Made by a program: the position numbers and the translations under genes. Under the pieces are notes generated by a model that did no database searches, was not told where the DNA came from, and was given only the letters and a program-made list of their open reading frames with translations. Source: Planctomycetota bacterium (GTDB taxonomy: Bacteria; Planctomycetota; Planctomycetia; Pirellulales; Pirellulaceae). Taken from it: DNA of 41,087 nt. The stretch covers positions 1-41,087 of the forward strand of contig JAJDEH010000264.1 in NCBI GenBank assembly GCA_029259935.1. The letters are read 5' to 3'. Positions 1 through 9,121 of this stretch are shown piece by piece (position 1 is the first letter of the stretch; every line of letters starts with the position of its first letter).

Positions 1-663
1 CGTGACGACATGCGCGAACAAATTCGCAAGAAGATCAAAAACGACGATCTGTACGAAGGCTGCCGCGTGGCATTTCGCAACAACTATCAAGGCGTGAAGC
101 TGTACTTCATGTGCGGACTGCCGGGCGAACGGCCGGTCGACCTGGACGGCATCATCGAAATGTCCGAGACAATCGCCCGCATCGGCAAGGAAGAAATGGG
201 CCGCTACGCCAAGGTCACGGCCAGCGTTTCCAATTTCGTTCCCAAGGCGCATACGGCGTATCAATGGAACGGCATGCAAACGGGCGACTACTTCAAATGG
301 GCCCACAAGTACCTCTGGCAAAAGCGAAATATTCGCAGCATCAACGTCAAGTGCCACAACGTGGAAACCAGCTTGCTGGAAGGCGTGCTCAGCCGTGGCG
401 ACCGGCGCAGCGCGGAAGCCATTCGCTTAGCCTGGCAGCGCGGAGCGCGGCTCGATAGTTGGTCGGAGAACTTTCAAAGCGACCGCTGGTGGCAGGCATT
501 TGAGGATTGCGGAATCGACGTGCAGCGGGCACTGCACGAGCCGTACGAAGTGGGCGCGCGTCTGCCGTGGGATCACGTCAACGTGAAGTATGGACGGCCA
601 TTCTTGGAAAAGGAACAGGCTCGGTCGGCGGTTCAACTCGACGCCATGGCCGACGCTCAGTAA
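1..663 (+). CDS. B12-binding radical SAM protein (TIGR03960-like), C-terminal part
   Basis: The reading frame is open from the first base and three sense codons precede the first Met, so the gene enters from the left and only its last ~220 residues are here. The sequence KLYFMCGLPGE followed by a block around FVPKAHTAYQW resembles the C-terminal part of the radical SAM barrel in the TIGR03960 family of B12-binding radical SAM proteins. In that family a cobalamin-binding domain and the CxxxCxxC iron-sulfur motif lie further N-terminal, here outside the window. The reaction is not established for this family. The DUF2344 domain often found fused or next to it is not seen; the next gene, 31 bases on, is a small membrane protein. 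Family is fairly sure from the motif pattern, the precise subfamily less so. Confidence 0.7.
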   Translation, partial: RDDMREQIRKKIKNDDLYEGCRVAFRNNYQGVKLYFMCGLPGERPVDLDGIIEMSETIARIGKEEMGRYAKVTASVSNFVPKAHTAYQWNGMQTGDYFKWAHKYLWQKRNIRSINVKCHNVETSLLEGVLSRGDRRSAEAIRLAWQRGARLDSWSENFQSDRWWQAFEDCGIDVQRALHEPYEVGARLPWDHVNVKYGRPFLEKEQARSAVQLDAMADAQ

Positions 664-694
664 TCCGTGATTGGCCACAAATCAAGGATGGAAG

Positions 695-1183
695 ATGATA
701 CGACCGAAATTCACCATCGCGAATCTGCTGATGTTGACCGTCATCGTCGCCATGGCGGCGCTCATGGTTCGCAATCGGGTTCGCGTCCAGCAGATCGAAG
801 CTCGCGATCGAGTCCGGATCCAGCATCTCGAGGCTCAGCTTGCTCTGCACGACGCCGTGCGTGCCCAGGCACGGCGAGTCCGCCAGCGAGAATTGGAACT
901 CCGCGCAACGCTTCAGCAGACACTACCGGAGCTTGATATCGCTGCTCAATATCGGTGGACCGGATTGGGCGAACGGTTGCAGTCGACCGTTGTCCGCAAC
1001 TCTTCGCGGCAGCGCGCGTCGGGGGCGTCGACACCGGACGCGACGACGGCCTGGCAGAGCGGAATGGAAATTATCCATCCCATTGGATTTCGTCGCGCGA
1101 AGTTGAAGGTGCGAAACTCGCAACTTCAGTTAGCACGAGAGCAGGCTGTTCTCGAACGCCTTGAGCAAGAATTGAGTCAATGA
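695..1183 (+). CDS. Small membrane-anchored coiled-coil protein, unknown function
   Basis: The protein (162 aa) starts with MIRPKFTIANLLM and has one hydrophobic segment at about residues 8-26, then a long Arg/Glu/Gln-rich helical stretch (about 28-80) and another at the C-terminus (about 130-162), both likely coiled coil. This 'basic start, one membrane helix, soluble tail' layout is very common among planctomycete proteins of unknown role. I chose ATG 695 over the in-frame TTG at 671 because AAGGA at 684-688 sits six bases before it and because the Met leads straight into the membrane segment. It follows the radical SAM gene by 31 bases and may be cotranscribed. No function can be assigned. 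Confidence 0.6.
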   Translation: MIRPKFTIANLLMLTVIVAMAALMVRNRVRVQQIEARDRVRIQHLEAQLALHDAVRAQARRVRQRELELRATLQQTLPELDIAAQYRWTGLGERLQSTVVRNSSRQRASGASTPDATTAWQSGMEIIHPIGFRRAKLKVRNSQLQLAREQAVLERLEQELSQ

Positions 1184-1243
1184 ACCGCGGAACCCAAACG
1201 CCCATGTGCACGGACGCCAAGTAAAATTCGACACGGTCGAGAT

Positions 1244-2182
1244 TCAGCCCCGTTCAACGGGTAGTTGGGCGATCAGTTCGAAGTACTCGGTACCGTGGGC
1301 GAAGGGGCGTCCCATCCACGCTTCAAAACCAGGCTGCTCGGTCGGCACGAATCCGCTGGCCGGAAGCCAGGTCCCGTACAGCCAGTCCAACGCCCGCATT
1401 TCGAGGTCGATCGCTCCGCGAATTTCGACTTCGGCAACCTGCATCGCGGGAAACTCAATCCGACCGACGTCGCCGCGCGGAGTCACCTCGGGAACTTCGA
1501 GACCCACGTCATAGCGGCAGTTCTGATGGTCGACGATTTCCGGGTCGTCCCACATATATCCAAGCCATTGTCCGTCCGCCAAACCACGAGCCTCCGCCCA
1601 CTGCACCAGTTGCTCGGCAGCGCGTGCCACCGCGCCGGGACGGTAGGAATCCAGAACGCGAATGTAAGCAACACACCGCGGAGGCAGGTGCCGGAGCCGA
1701 ACCTCGAAGCCATCCGGGTTCGCACCTGGTTCCAGCCGGTCGAGCAGATGCCGATGCTCGGGTTCAGTGACCGCGGTTTGCCATTCCTCACGCCGCTGCA
1801 TCCGAAACGAATCGACGTCGAATTCGCTGGGCGGCACGCCGTACCGCTGCTTGAAGCATCGCGAGAAATCCGAAGACGAGCCGAAACCACATTCGAATGC
1901 GATCTCGGTGAGCGATTGCGTTCGCCGCGTCGCCAAGTTCTTTCGAGACATCAGGGCGAGCGCACGCTCCAGCCGCACGCGTTTGACAAATTCGGCCAGA
2001 GACTCACCGATCAACGATCGAAAGATCCGATGGAAGTGAAACGGTGAGAAACACGCGGCTCTGGCGACCACCTCAAGCTTGAGCGATTGGTCGAGATTCC
2101 GCAAAATGAAGTCAATCGCTCGATTGACCCGATCGATGTAGTCAAGCGACTCGGGTCCAGGTTGTTCAGATTCGTTTCGCAA
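1244..2182 (-). CDS. AraC family regulator with GyrI-like effector domain
   Basis: A 312-aa transcription regulator. Residues about 14-115 form the two helix-turn-helix motifs of the AraC/XylS family; FSPFHFHRIFRSLIGES and FGSSSDFSRCFKQRYGVPPSEF are the characteristic signatures. Residues about 150-310 (from FEVRLRHLPPRCVAYIR to ELIAQLP) match the GyrI-like small-molecule binding domain found at the C-terminus of Rob/BmrR-type regulators. Such proteins usually bind a hydrophobic ligand and activate nearby genes. The start is a TTG at 2182-2180; no closer ATG, GTG or TTG precedes the first helix, and the ribosome site is weak. It is divergent from the membrane protein gene at 2338 with a 155-base shared intergenic region, so that gene is the natural first target, which is inference. 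Confidence 0.85.
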   Translation of the reverse strand: MRNESEQPGPESLDYIDRVNRAIDFILRNLDQSLKLEVVARAACFSPFHFHRIFRSLIGESLAEFVKRVRLERALALMSRKNLATRRTQSLTEIAFECGFGSSSDFSRCFKQRYGVPPSEFDVDSFRMQRREEWQTAVTEPEHRHLLDRLEPGANPDGFEVRLRHLPPRCVAYIRVLDSYRPGAVARAAEQLVQWAEARGLADGQWLGYMWDDPEIVDHQNCRYDVGLEVPEVTPRGDVGRIEFPAMQVAEVEIRGAIDLEMRALDWLYGTWLPASGFVPTEQPGFEAWMGRPFAHGTEYFELIAQLPVERG

Positions 2183-2337
2183 GATTTGTCAAGCAGCGCT
2201 AAACGGGATTGGTTAGAAAGAGGACTTGAACCGTGGAATCCAATTCTCTCACGATGTAACCACACTCGCCAGCGGGCGAATGGATCGTGGGCAACTCCGG
2301 CACGAACTACCACACTTTCATCGGAACCAGTTTGATC

Positions 2338-2763
2338 ATGAATCCCATCGCAAGGAACATCTTGGCGGCAATTGTCGGTTTTCTCATTGGCAGCGTGGTC
2401 AATATTGGGCTGGTCAACATCGGCTCGTCGGTCGTTCCCCTTCCCGAGGGCGCTGACGTCTCCACCATGGAAGGCCTCCGCGAGAGCATGAAGTTGTTCG
2501 CGCCAGCGAATTTCCTGTTTCCATTTCTGGCTCACGCGCTGGGAACGCTCGCCGGCGCTTTCGTTGCTGCCAAGCTTGCGGCCAGCCATCCCATGAAGTT
2601 TGCCATTGGCATTGGCGTGTGTTTTCTAATCGGCGGTATCATGATGATCTTGATGTGCGGCGGTCCCATGTGGTTCATCGCATCCGACTTGCTGCTGGCG
2701 TACATTCCCATGGCGTTCCTTGGAGGCATCCTTGCCGGCGGCAGGAAGACTCAAGCCAAGTGA
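2338..2763 (+). CDS. Four-helix integral membrane protein, unknown function
   Basis: A 141-aa very hydrophobic protein beginning MNPIARNILAAIVGFLIGS with four likely membrane helices (about residues 8-30, 58-80, 85-107 and 112-133) and a short charged C-terminus (GGRKTQAK). An acidic loop (PLPEGADVSTMEGLRESM) separates helices 1 and 2. I took ATG 2338 rather than upstream in-frame codons because hydrophobic sequence begins right after it; the ribosome site is not clear. It is divergent from the AraC-type regulator gene, which suggests ligand-dependent control by that regulator. Proteins of this size and shape occur in Bacteroidetes and planctomycetes as unnamed membrane proteins; I recognise no catalytic motif. 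Confidence 0.65.
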   Translation: MNPIARNILAAIVGFLIGSVVNIGLVNIGSSVVPLPEGADVSTMEGLRESMKLFAPANFLFPFLAHALGTLAGAFVAAKLAASHPMKFAIGIGVCFLIGGIMMILMCGGPMWFIASDLLLAYIPMAFLGGILAGGRKTQAK

Positions 2764-3022
2764 CGTTGGATCGATTGGAACAACGCAAGTTGGCTACGTC
2801 GAATTATCATGCCATCGCCGGTTTCCACGCAGCTTCACTGGGCCGCCAACGGGGAATGGTTGAGATCATAGGAATTCGGCCGCCCAGCAACAACAAATCT
2901 GACGAATCACCCTCGCCAAACAAGACACAATGTCTTGAATCTACCGGAATATCTAGTAAGGTGGTGTGATGGCGTGGAACTTAGAAATCAAGGTCGTTGA
3001 ACGTTCACCAGGAGCCAAACCA

Positions 3023-3871
3023 ATGTCGCAACAACCGGCGTCGATCCGGACATGTCTGACACTATTGGGATACCTACTCGCGACCTCGTGGGTAGCGATA
3101 CCTAACGTCGCGACTGCCGAAGATCGGGAAGGTGAGTCAGATCAGGCTGCGCGGGCGGCGAGCTTGCTGCGGATCCGAGACAAGGCGGGCGAGTTTACTG
3201 TTGCGAGGTTGGCGACACCCGACGAGCGACCCAAGCTTTGTGCGGCACCACTTCTTCGGTACAGCGACCCTTCCAACGGTTATCGGGACGCGGCGGTCTG
3301 GGCTTGGGAAATCGATGGCTTTCCGATCGCACTCGCCAAGGTGGAAGATTCGCGGAAAATCTGGCAGTACTGTGTTGCTTCCCTGGCACCCGACGAAATC
3401 TTGGTATCGCGGCCGGGACAGCAGGCGTGGAAATCGAAGGGTCCGGGGATCACATTTCAGGAGATACCCGCGGCACCTCGTGCCGTCGAAAGTCCTTCCG
3501 GGCGATTGCGGTCCATGAAGTCTCTGGCGCGCCGCTTTGGAGGTAGGTTCCAGTTAGGAGCAAACGGTGAAAGTGAACAGATGCGTCCATTGCCGCGACC
3601 CATTCACCGCTTCTCAGCTCCCAACATGGGTCTGATCGATGGAGCCATTTTTGTATTTGCGGTAAGCGGAACCAACCCGACCGCGCTGGTCGTTATCACG
3701 TTGCGCGACGACGGCGGTAACCCGAAAACTCGGCATTGGGATTATGGTGTTGTGGGAATGACGGCCGATTCGGCATCGATCTACCTTGATGATCGAATCG
3801 TCTGGAGCAAAAAGGCAAATTACAAGAAGAAGTTTTACGAAAATTGGTATTTCCATCAACAACCAAAGTAG
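3023..3871 (+). CDS. Exported protein of unknown function
   Basis: A 282-aa protein with an N-terminal signal peptide (residues about 1-34: hydrophobic TCLTLLGYLLATSWVAI, likely cleavage after the Ala in VATAED). The mature part has a block around YRDAAVWAWEIDGFPIALAKVE, then a Pro/Arg-rich middle and a C-terminal part rich in aromatic and basic residues ending in NWYFHQQPK. I recall unnamed planctomycete proteins with this 'AAVWAWG..GRP.AL' pattern but no function. The start at 3023 is supported by GGAG at 3011-3014, eight bases upstream; the frame also contains an earlier ATG at 2966/2969 without such a site. It stands alone between unrelated genes on the same strand. Confidence 0.6.
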   Translation: MSQQPASIRTCLTLLGYLLATSWVAIPNVATAEDREGESDQAARAASLLRIRDKAGEFTVARLATPDERPKLCAAPLLRYSDPSNGYRDAAVWAWEIDGFPIALAKVEDSRKIWQYCVASLAPDEILVSRPGQQAWKSKGPGITFQEIPAAPRAVESPSGRLRSMKSLARRFGGRFQLGANGESEQMRPLPRPIHRFSAPNMGLIDGAIFVFAVSGTNPTALVVITLRDDGGNPKTRHWDYGVVGMTADSASIYLDDRIVWSKKANYKKKFYENWYFHQQPK

Positions 3872-3914
3872 ATTGTCGCGAACCGCCCTCTCTTGATTGC
3901 CTCAATCTCGGATC

Positions 3915-4604
3915 ATGCAACTCGTATTGCTCGACATCGACGGGACGCTGACCGACACGAACGAAATCGATTCGTCGTGCTTCGTGCAGGCCCTTGCCGA
4001 CGTGTACGGCATTCGCGAAGTAGACACCGAGTGGGCGGCGTATCCGAACGTGACGGACTCCGCACTTACCGCACACTTGGTCGAGAATCAGCGGGGACGT
4101 CCTCCTGGTCATGACGAAATCATCCGTATGCAAGAACGCTTCCACTCGCTGCTGGAGGCTGCGTTCACGGATTCCCGAGAACTTTGTCAGGCGATTTCTG
4201 GCGGTACTCGCTTCCTAGATTGGCTTTCCAACGCCTCCGACCGTGCGGTCGCGTTTGCGACAGGCGGCTGGAGACTAACAGCTCGTCTCAAACTCAAGAC
4301 AGCCGGCTATCACTTCGCAAGTATTCCAATGGCTTCGGCGGATGACGCGCACCGCCGCGTCGACATTTGTTCAATTTCAGTGCATCGTTCGCTTAGCCAA
4401 CACGCAGTGTCGCGGTTCGACTCGATCGTCTACTTCGGTGATGGCATCTGGGACGCTCGGGCGGCTGCTGAACTGGGTTATCGGTTTGTTGGCGTGGCGA
4501 GCGGACGCTCCGCCGAGTTACTGCGTGACGAGGGTGCGGAAGTGGTAATTCCCGATTTCGACGGCGTGGACCACGCGGAACTACTCGCTCACCTGTCGCG
4601 CTAA
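3915..4604 (+). CDS. HAD superfamily hydrolase (phosphatase-like)
   Basis: A 229-aa protein of the haloacid dehalogenase superfamily. Motif I is LDIDGTLTD with the two catalytic aspartates at residues 7 and 9; a helical cap follows (about 15-90); motif II is likely FATGGW; motif IV is YFGDGIWDARAAAELG, which carries the Mg-binding acidic residues, followed by FVGVASG. This is the phosphoglycolate phosphatase/beta-phosphoglucomutase-like layout with the cap between motifs I and II. It would hydrolyse a small phosphorylated metabolite in the cytoplasm; the substrate cannot be read from the sequence. ATG 3915 is chosen because DxD follows after six residues, the usual spacing; an in-frame TTG lies 18 bases upstream. 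43 bases separate it from the exported protein upstream. Confidence 0.85.
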   Translation: MQLVLLDIDGTLTDTNEIDSSCFVQALADVYGIREVDTEWAAYPNVTDSALTAHLVENQRGRPPGHDEIIRMQERFHSLLEAAFTDSRELCQAISGGTRFLDWLSNASDRAVAFATGGWRLTARLKLKTAGYHFASIPMASADDAHRRVDICSISVHRSLSQHAVSRFDSIVYFGDGIWDARAAAELGYRFVGVASGRSAELLRDEGAEVVIPDFDGVDHAELLAHLSR

Positions 4605-4801
4605 ACGACCTTTTTTTCGGTTTTCAAAAGTCCGCGGAAACGCACCGTATTCCGAGACACTAACTTCGTCAGTTGTTTTTTAGACCTTTGACATTATCAA
4701 CGGTTTCCGATACAAGTTTTCTTTGTCTGACCGCTTGTAGCTTGCCGGATTTGCAAATCTGGAATGATGCAGACTCTGTTCACGGATTCATGGAGCAACC
4801 T

Positions 4802-5656
4802 ATGCCGAATATGATTCGATTCATCGTATGTGCCGTGGCGATGCTCGCCGGTTGTCAACTATTCGCGGCCCCCGATCTATCCAAGATCGACCGTTCCATT
4901 GGCAAGGAACCGAAATACGAATCGCAGCCTCGGTATTGTCTGTTGGTTTTCGGCGAGAAGGCAAGCACTCGCGTGTGGCTCGTTGAAGATGGCGAAACGA
5001 TTTACGTCGATCGCAACGCCAACGGCGATCTCACCGAGAAGGATGAAGCGATTCACCCGACCAAGAAGCGTGACTTGGGTAATTACCGCGACGCCAAATT
5101 CGAAATTGGCGACATTGTTCCAACCCAAGGATCTCCGAAGCACACCGACTTTGAATTGAGCAAATATCAAACGAAGGACAATCCCACTAAGTATGTTGTC
5201 AAAGTTAAAGTCAACGGCAAGCTGCAGCAGTTTGCCGGCTGGCGTCCGATTTTTTCGGAGTCGCGTCAAAAGGCGAACGTCATTCACTTCGGTGGCAAAT
5301 TCATCCCACGCCCACTGCGTGAAAAGGAATTGAGCCTGACAAAGAATGATCAGGAAGTGCATCTTTGTCTGGTTACGCCGGGGCTGGGAAACGGCATGAA
5401 TGCCAAGCTAGGATATGAAGCGATTCCCAGCGACGTCACGCCAATTGCTGAAATCGAGTGGCCGTCTACTGAATCCGGCAAGACAATACAGACGGAAGTG
5501 ACGCTCGTCCACCGCTGCTGATACTATGAATTCTACGGCCCGGTCCGGGTCCCCAAGAATGCGGCGAAGGGAACAGCAAAAATTACCGTGACGATTCCCG
5601 GGCGGAACGAGATCGGCTTCGCGAAAACTTCGTATGAAATCCCCGTGGTTGATTAA
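4802..5656 (+). CDS. Lipoprotein-like exported protein with in-frame TGA at codon 240
   Basis: The frame from ATG 4802 (GGAG at 4792-4795) encodes a signal peptide ending in LAGC (a lipobox, Cys 20) and a mature domain with an EF-hand-like loop VDRNANGDLTEKDE (residues about 75-88), typical of planctomycete exported proteins. At codon 240 (5519-5521) there is a TGA right after Cys. The same frame then continues without a break for 44 codons, including FYGPVRVPKNAAKG, to a TAA at 5654-5656. That tail is well formed and matches what I remember of the C-terminus of relatives, so the TGA interrupts a conserved domain. It may be a recoded selenocysteine, a recent nonsense mutation or a sequencing error. 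If termination occurs at the TGA the product is 239 aa. Function unknown; it has no operon partner. Confidence 0.65.
5519..5551 (+). promoter_or_regulatory. In-frame TGA followed by SECIS-like hairpin (candidate)
   Basis: TGA at 5519-5521 is followed by a stem GGCCC (5537-5541) / GGGTC (5547-5551) with the five-base loop GGTCC (5542-5546). The loop begins 21 bases after the TGA. Bacterial SECIS elements have a short stem with a G (and a nearby U) at the start of the apical loop, about 16-37 bases after the UGA; in E. coli fdhF, as I recall, the loop also contains GGUC. The stem here is only five pairs with one G-U, so chance is possible. Confidence 0.3.
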
Positions 5657-5933
5657 AAACGCGAGACCGTCCCCGTTGCTCTCCGTAGGTCCCATCTATT
5701 GAGAGGCTCCGAGAAGACCAGCATAACTCACGTCGTAAATCGCCACGCCTGGTGATCTGGGTACGGACAGGCCGCCGCCACCGCGAGCCTCATTTGCGGG
5801 CAATCAAAGCTGTCCTGTTGCACACGGTTGCACTATCCTTAGATTATGTGAGGCCGTTGTGAAGCGAATTCTCGTTGGATGAAGCGTCGCGGCCGCGTCG
5901 GCTTATTTCGCGAACCGTCAAATTGAGTTGTTC

Positions 5934-8777
5934 ATGGCTCATTTAGCTAAAAGATGCACGTCCGTTGCTTTCTTCGCCTTGGCGATTTGCGGCCTGCGCG
6001 CCGACGGCATCCTGGCGAACGACCTGCAACAGGCCGAACTGTTGCGATTAAAGGGACAGTATCAGGAGGCGACGGAAGCTTTTCAAAAACTGTCGAAGGC
6101 CGCGCCGATCGCGTCGGCGCTCGGAATCTCTCGCTGCCAGCGATTACAAGGACAACTCGACGCGGCCGAGGCGTCGCTGGGTGCGGCGATTCAAGACCAC
6201 GCCAACAACGCCGACATGCACGCGGAATTTGCGGAGCTGCGATTTACTCGCGGAGACTACGACACCGCGCGGCAACAGGTTGATCTGACTTTGGGGCTGA
6301 ATCGGGACCACTTGCTGGCGCGCTGGATTGACGCCGAGTTACTGCGTTCGACCGGCAAGCTAGAAAAGGCGAACGAGGCGTATCGCTGGTTCGTCCGTTA
6401 TTACAACCAACATCAGCGAGAAATCAAAACCCCGCGTGACGTGCGGCTCATCGGTCTCGCGGCGTCCCAGTATGCTCGTTGGAATCGCAATAGCGAGCAG
6501 TTCAGCTTTCTCGTCAATCGACTCTACCCCAAAGCGCTCAAGCTGAATGAAAACTACTGGCCCGCCCGTCTTGAGTCCGGTTTGTTGTTTTTGGAAAAGT
6601 ACAACGATTCGGATGCCACGACGGACTTGAACGCGGCGTTGGCGATCAACCCGAATGCGGCCGAAGTTCATGCCGCGCGAGCGCTGATGGCGCTGCAAAA
6701 CTTTGATCTAGACGCGGCCAAGACGTCGATCGATCGGGCTCTCGAACTCAATCCCAACCTGTTGGAAGCACACCACTATCTGGCCGACTTCTTGATGGCG
6801 AACTTTCGGCTTCCAGAAGCGATCAAGGAACTGGAGAAGACCCGCCGGCTCAACCCATTGCACGCTGAGACGTTGGGCCGTTTGGCGGCCGTTTATGGAA
6901 CGATCGACGGGCTACGCAAAGAAGATGACGATTCGCGAATGGACGAACTGATCAGCGCCGAGATTGTCAGGAACGAAAACTGCGGCGAGTTCTTTTTCGC
7001 TCTGGCGTCGACGTTAGAACTGCTGCGGAAGTATCCGCACGCGGCGAAGTACTATGAGCAAGCTCAGCGGCGGATGCCGCAGTTGGTGGGTGTCCGTGGT
7101 CGGTTGGGTTTGATGTACATGCGACTGGGCGAGGAGGTCAAAGCGGCCAAGCTGATGAACGAGTCGTTTGAAATCGATCCGTTCAATCTGCGAATCAAGA
7201 ACATGCTGGCGGTACTCGAGTTACTCGAAAAATATGCCGTACTCGAGACCGAACACTTCATCATCAAGTTTGACCGCGGTCGCGACGACATATTGGCCCA
7301 ATATGCCGCGCGATATCTGGAAGACGAAGTCTATCCCGAGATCGTCGACAAGTTGGGTTACAAGCCGAAAGGCAAGTCGCTGTTCGAGATTTTCAGTCGC
7401 TCGGGGCGCACCAGCGGCCACAGTTGGTTTAGCGCCCGGATGGTCGGCTTGCCCTATGTGGGAACGGTAGGTGCCTGCGCCGGGAAGATGGTCGCGCTGG
7501 CATCACCCAATGACATGCCAACGCCGTACAACTGGGCCCGGGTACTCAAGCACGAATTTGTGCATGTGGTCAATTTGCAACAAACCGATTTCAATATCCC
7601 GCATTGGTACACGGAAGCCTTGGCAGTGCTGAATGAAGGCTATCCACGACCCCCGCAATGGAATCAGATCTTGGCAAAACGAGTTGCTGAAAAGCGGCTG
7701 TTCAATTTGGATACGATCAACCTAGGATTCCTGCGTCCGGGCGCGGGCGACGATTGGACGCTGGCCTACTGCCAGGCGGAATTGTATGCCGAATACATGC
7801 TGAAGGAGTTTGGCGACGATGCACTCTCAAAACTATTACGGGCCTATGCCGACAATCCGTCGACCCGCGAAGCGATTACGCACTGCTTTGCTATTTCGCA
7901 AGAAGAATTTGAAGCCGGCTATTTGAAGTTTCTTAGCGAGGTTGTGGCAGATCTAAAAGTCAAGCCGCCTCCAACCGGGCGGACGTTGTCGGAACTGCAG
8001 AAGTTTCTTCAGGAGAATCCACGCGACGCCGACGCGCTGGCCGAAACGGCGTTGGCGTATCTGAATCGTAAGTCGAACACGCGGGCCCGCCGCTTTGCCG
8101 ACGCGGCTCGCAAGGTCGAAGAGGGCCATCAACTGGCCAGCTACGTGGTCGCTCGCCTGTATCTTTCGATTGGCGACGTCGACCCGGCAATGAAGTTGTT
8201 AGAGGAGACACTGGACGAAGAGCAACCGCAGGTCAATCACCTGGGACTGCTGGCCGGGTTAAAGTTGCGGGCCGAGCAACATGACGAGGCCGAGCGACTG
8301 TATTTGCTGGGTGCCGACAAGCATCCTCATGCCAGTAAGTGGCTCAAGGCCTTGGTCCGGGTCTATCTTGGATCGGATGACGAGAAACTGGCCGAGGTAC
8401 TGCGAAAACTGGCCGAGCTTGAAACGGATAACGTGACGATTCGCAAGAAGTTGGCCCAATTGGCGCTGGACGCCAAACGCTTCAACGAAGCAGCCGGCTG
8501 GGCGAACCAGGCGGTCCAAATTAACGTAATGGACGGGGAGGTCCACGCCATGTTGGCCGCCGCCTATCGAGGCTTGAAGAATCCGCTTCGCTCCCTATCG
8601 GCCGCGGAAACTGCCGTCCGCATCGCCCCCGATCGCATCGAGTGGCAAGTGGAACTGGCGCGAACTTACATCGAGGCCGAACAAACGAACAAGGCCAAAT
8701 CGATTCTGAAAAAAATACTCCGGCTGGAACCGGATCACGCGGTCGCCCAAAAGATGCTGGAGAGTTTGAATCCGTGA
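5934..8777 (+). CDS. Exported TPR protein with HExxH peptidase-like domain
   Basis: A 947-aa protein with a signal peptide (residues about 1-28). Residues about 30-440 are tetratricopeptide repeats (for example ALAINPNAAEVHAARALMAL and ALELNPNLLEAHHYLADFLM). Residues about 450-640 hold a gluzincin-type metallopeptidase domain: HEFVH at residues 540-544 gives two zinc His and the catalytic Glu, and WYTEALA with Glu 561 is the likely third ligand, as in the peptidase MA family. More TPRs follow to the C-terminus. The enzyme would act outside the cytoplasmic membrane on protein or peptide substrates; the TPRs suggest it works in a complex. An in-frame TTG lies two codons before the chosen ATG. 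The stop overlaps the start of the MazG gene (GTGA), implying translational coupling. Confidence 0.85.
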   Translation: MAHLAKRCTSVAFFALAICGLRADGILANDLQQAELLRLKGQYQEATEAFQKLSKAAPIASALGISRCQRLQGQLDAAEASLGAAIQDHANNADMHAEFAELRFTRGDYDTARQQVDLTLGLNRDHLLARWIDAELLRSTGKLEKANEAYRWFVRYYNQHQREIKTPRDVRLIGLAASQYARWNRNSEQFSFLVNRLYPKALKLNENYWPARLESGLLFLEKYNDSDATTDLNAALAINPNAAEVHAARALMALQNFDLDAAKTSIDRALELNPNLLEAHHYLADFLMANFRLPEAIKELEKTRRLNPLHAETLGRLAAVYGTIDGLRKEDDDSRMDELISAEIVRNENCGEFFFALASTLELLRKYPHAAKYYEQAQRRMPQLVGVRGRLGLMYMRLGEEVKAAKLMNESFEIDPFNLRIKNMLAVLELLEKYAVLETEHFIIKFDRGRDDILAQYAARYLEDEVYPEIVDKLGYKPKGKSLFEIFSRSGRTSGHSWFSARMVGLPYVGTVGACAGKMVALASPNDMPTPYNWARVLKHEFVHVVNLQQTDFNIPHWYTEALAVLNEGYPRPPQWNQILAKRVAEKRLFNLDTINLGFLRPGAGDDWTLAYCQAELYAEYMLKEFGDDALSKLLRAYADNPSTREAITHCFAISQEEFEAGYLKFLSEVVADLKVKPPPTGRTLSELQKFLQENPRDADALAETALAYLNRKSNTRARRFADAARKVEEGHQLASYVVARLYLSIGDVDPAMKLLEETLDEEQPQVNHLGLLAGLKLRAEQHDEAERLYLLGADKHPHASKWLKALVRVYLGSDDEKLAEVLRKLAELETDNVTIRKKLAQLALDAKRFNEAAGWANQAVQINVMDGEVHAMLAAAYRGLKNPLRSLSAAETAVRIAPDRIEWQVELARTYIEAEQTNKAKSILKKILRLEPDHAVAQKMLESLNP

Positions 8778-9121
8778 GCCTTGAAGACGACACCGCTCGT
8801 TCGGGACCGGACCGTTCCGATGTCTCGCTGGCGGATTTTCAGCGGTTGATCCGCGAAATGTACCACGACAAGGACGCCGCCCGCGGAGTCGATGGCACCT
8901 TCATGTGGCTAATGGAAGAGGTCGGCGAATTGGCGGCCGCCTTGCGCGAAGGCTCGCATGAAGACAAGAGCGAAGAGTTTGCCGATGTCTTGGCATGGTT
9001 GGCGACAATTGCCAACGTGGTGGACATCGACCTCAGCGCGGCGATTGCAAAAAAATACGGCTCGGGATGTCCAGGATGCGGACAATTCGTGTGTACCTGC
9101 CCCGATGAAGGAAAGCCATGA
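8774..9121 (+). CDS. MazG-family nucleotide pyrophosphohydrolase with C-terminal zinc finger
   Basis: A 115-aa protein with the single-domain MazG fold: the metal-binding EExxE motif is EEVGE (Glu 48, 49, 52) and the second half ExxD is EEFADVL (Glu 68, Asp 71). MazG enzymes hydrolyse (d)NTPs to monophosphates and pyrophosphate, cleaning the nucleotide pool. The C-terminus adds CPGCGxxxCxC, a probable zinc-binding knuckle seen in some small MazG proteins. The start is GTG 8774, whose bases overlap the stop of the peptidase gene (GTGA). Its own stop overlaps the next start (ATGA). A cytoplasmic housekeeping enzyme translationally coupled to two envelope proteins is unusual. Only one domain is present; E. 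coli MazG has two. Confidence 0.88.
   Translation: MSLEDDTARSGPDRSDVSLADFQRLIREMYHDKDAARGVDGTFMWLMEEVGELAAALREGSHEDKSEEFADVLAWLATIANVVDIDLSAAIAKKYGSGCPGCGQFVCTCPDEGKP

Noticed and set aside
1265..2047. 260-codon plus-strand open frame
   Set aside because: It is antisense to the AraC-family gene, which has strong domain motifs; the frame has no recognisable sequence.
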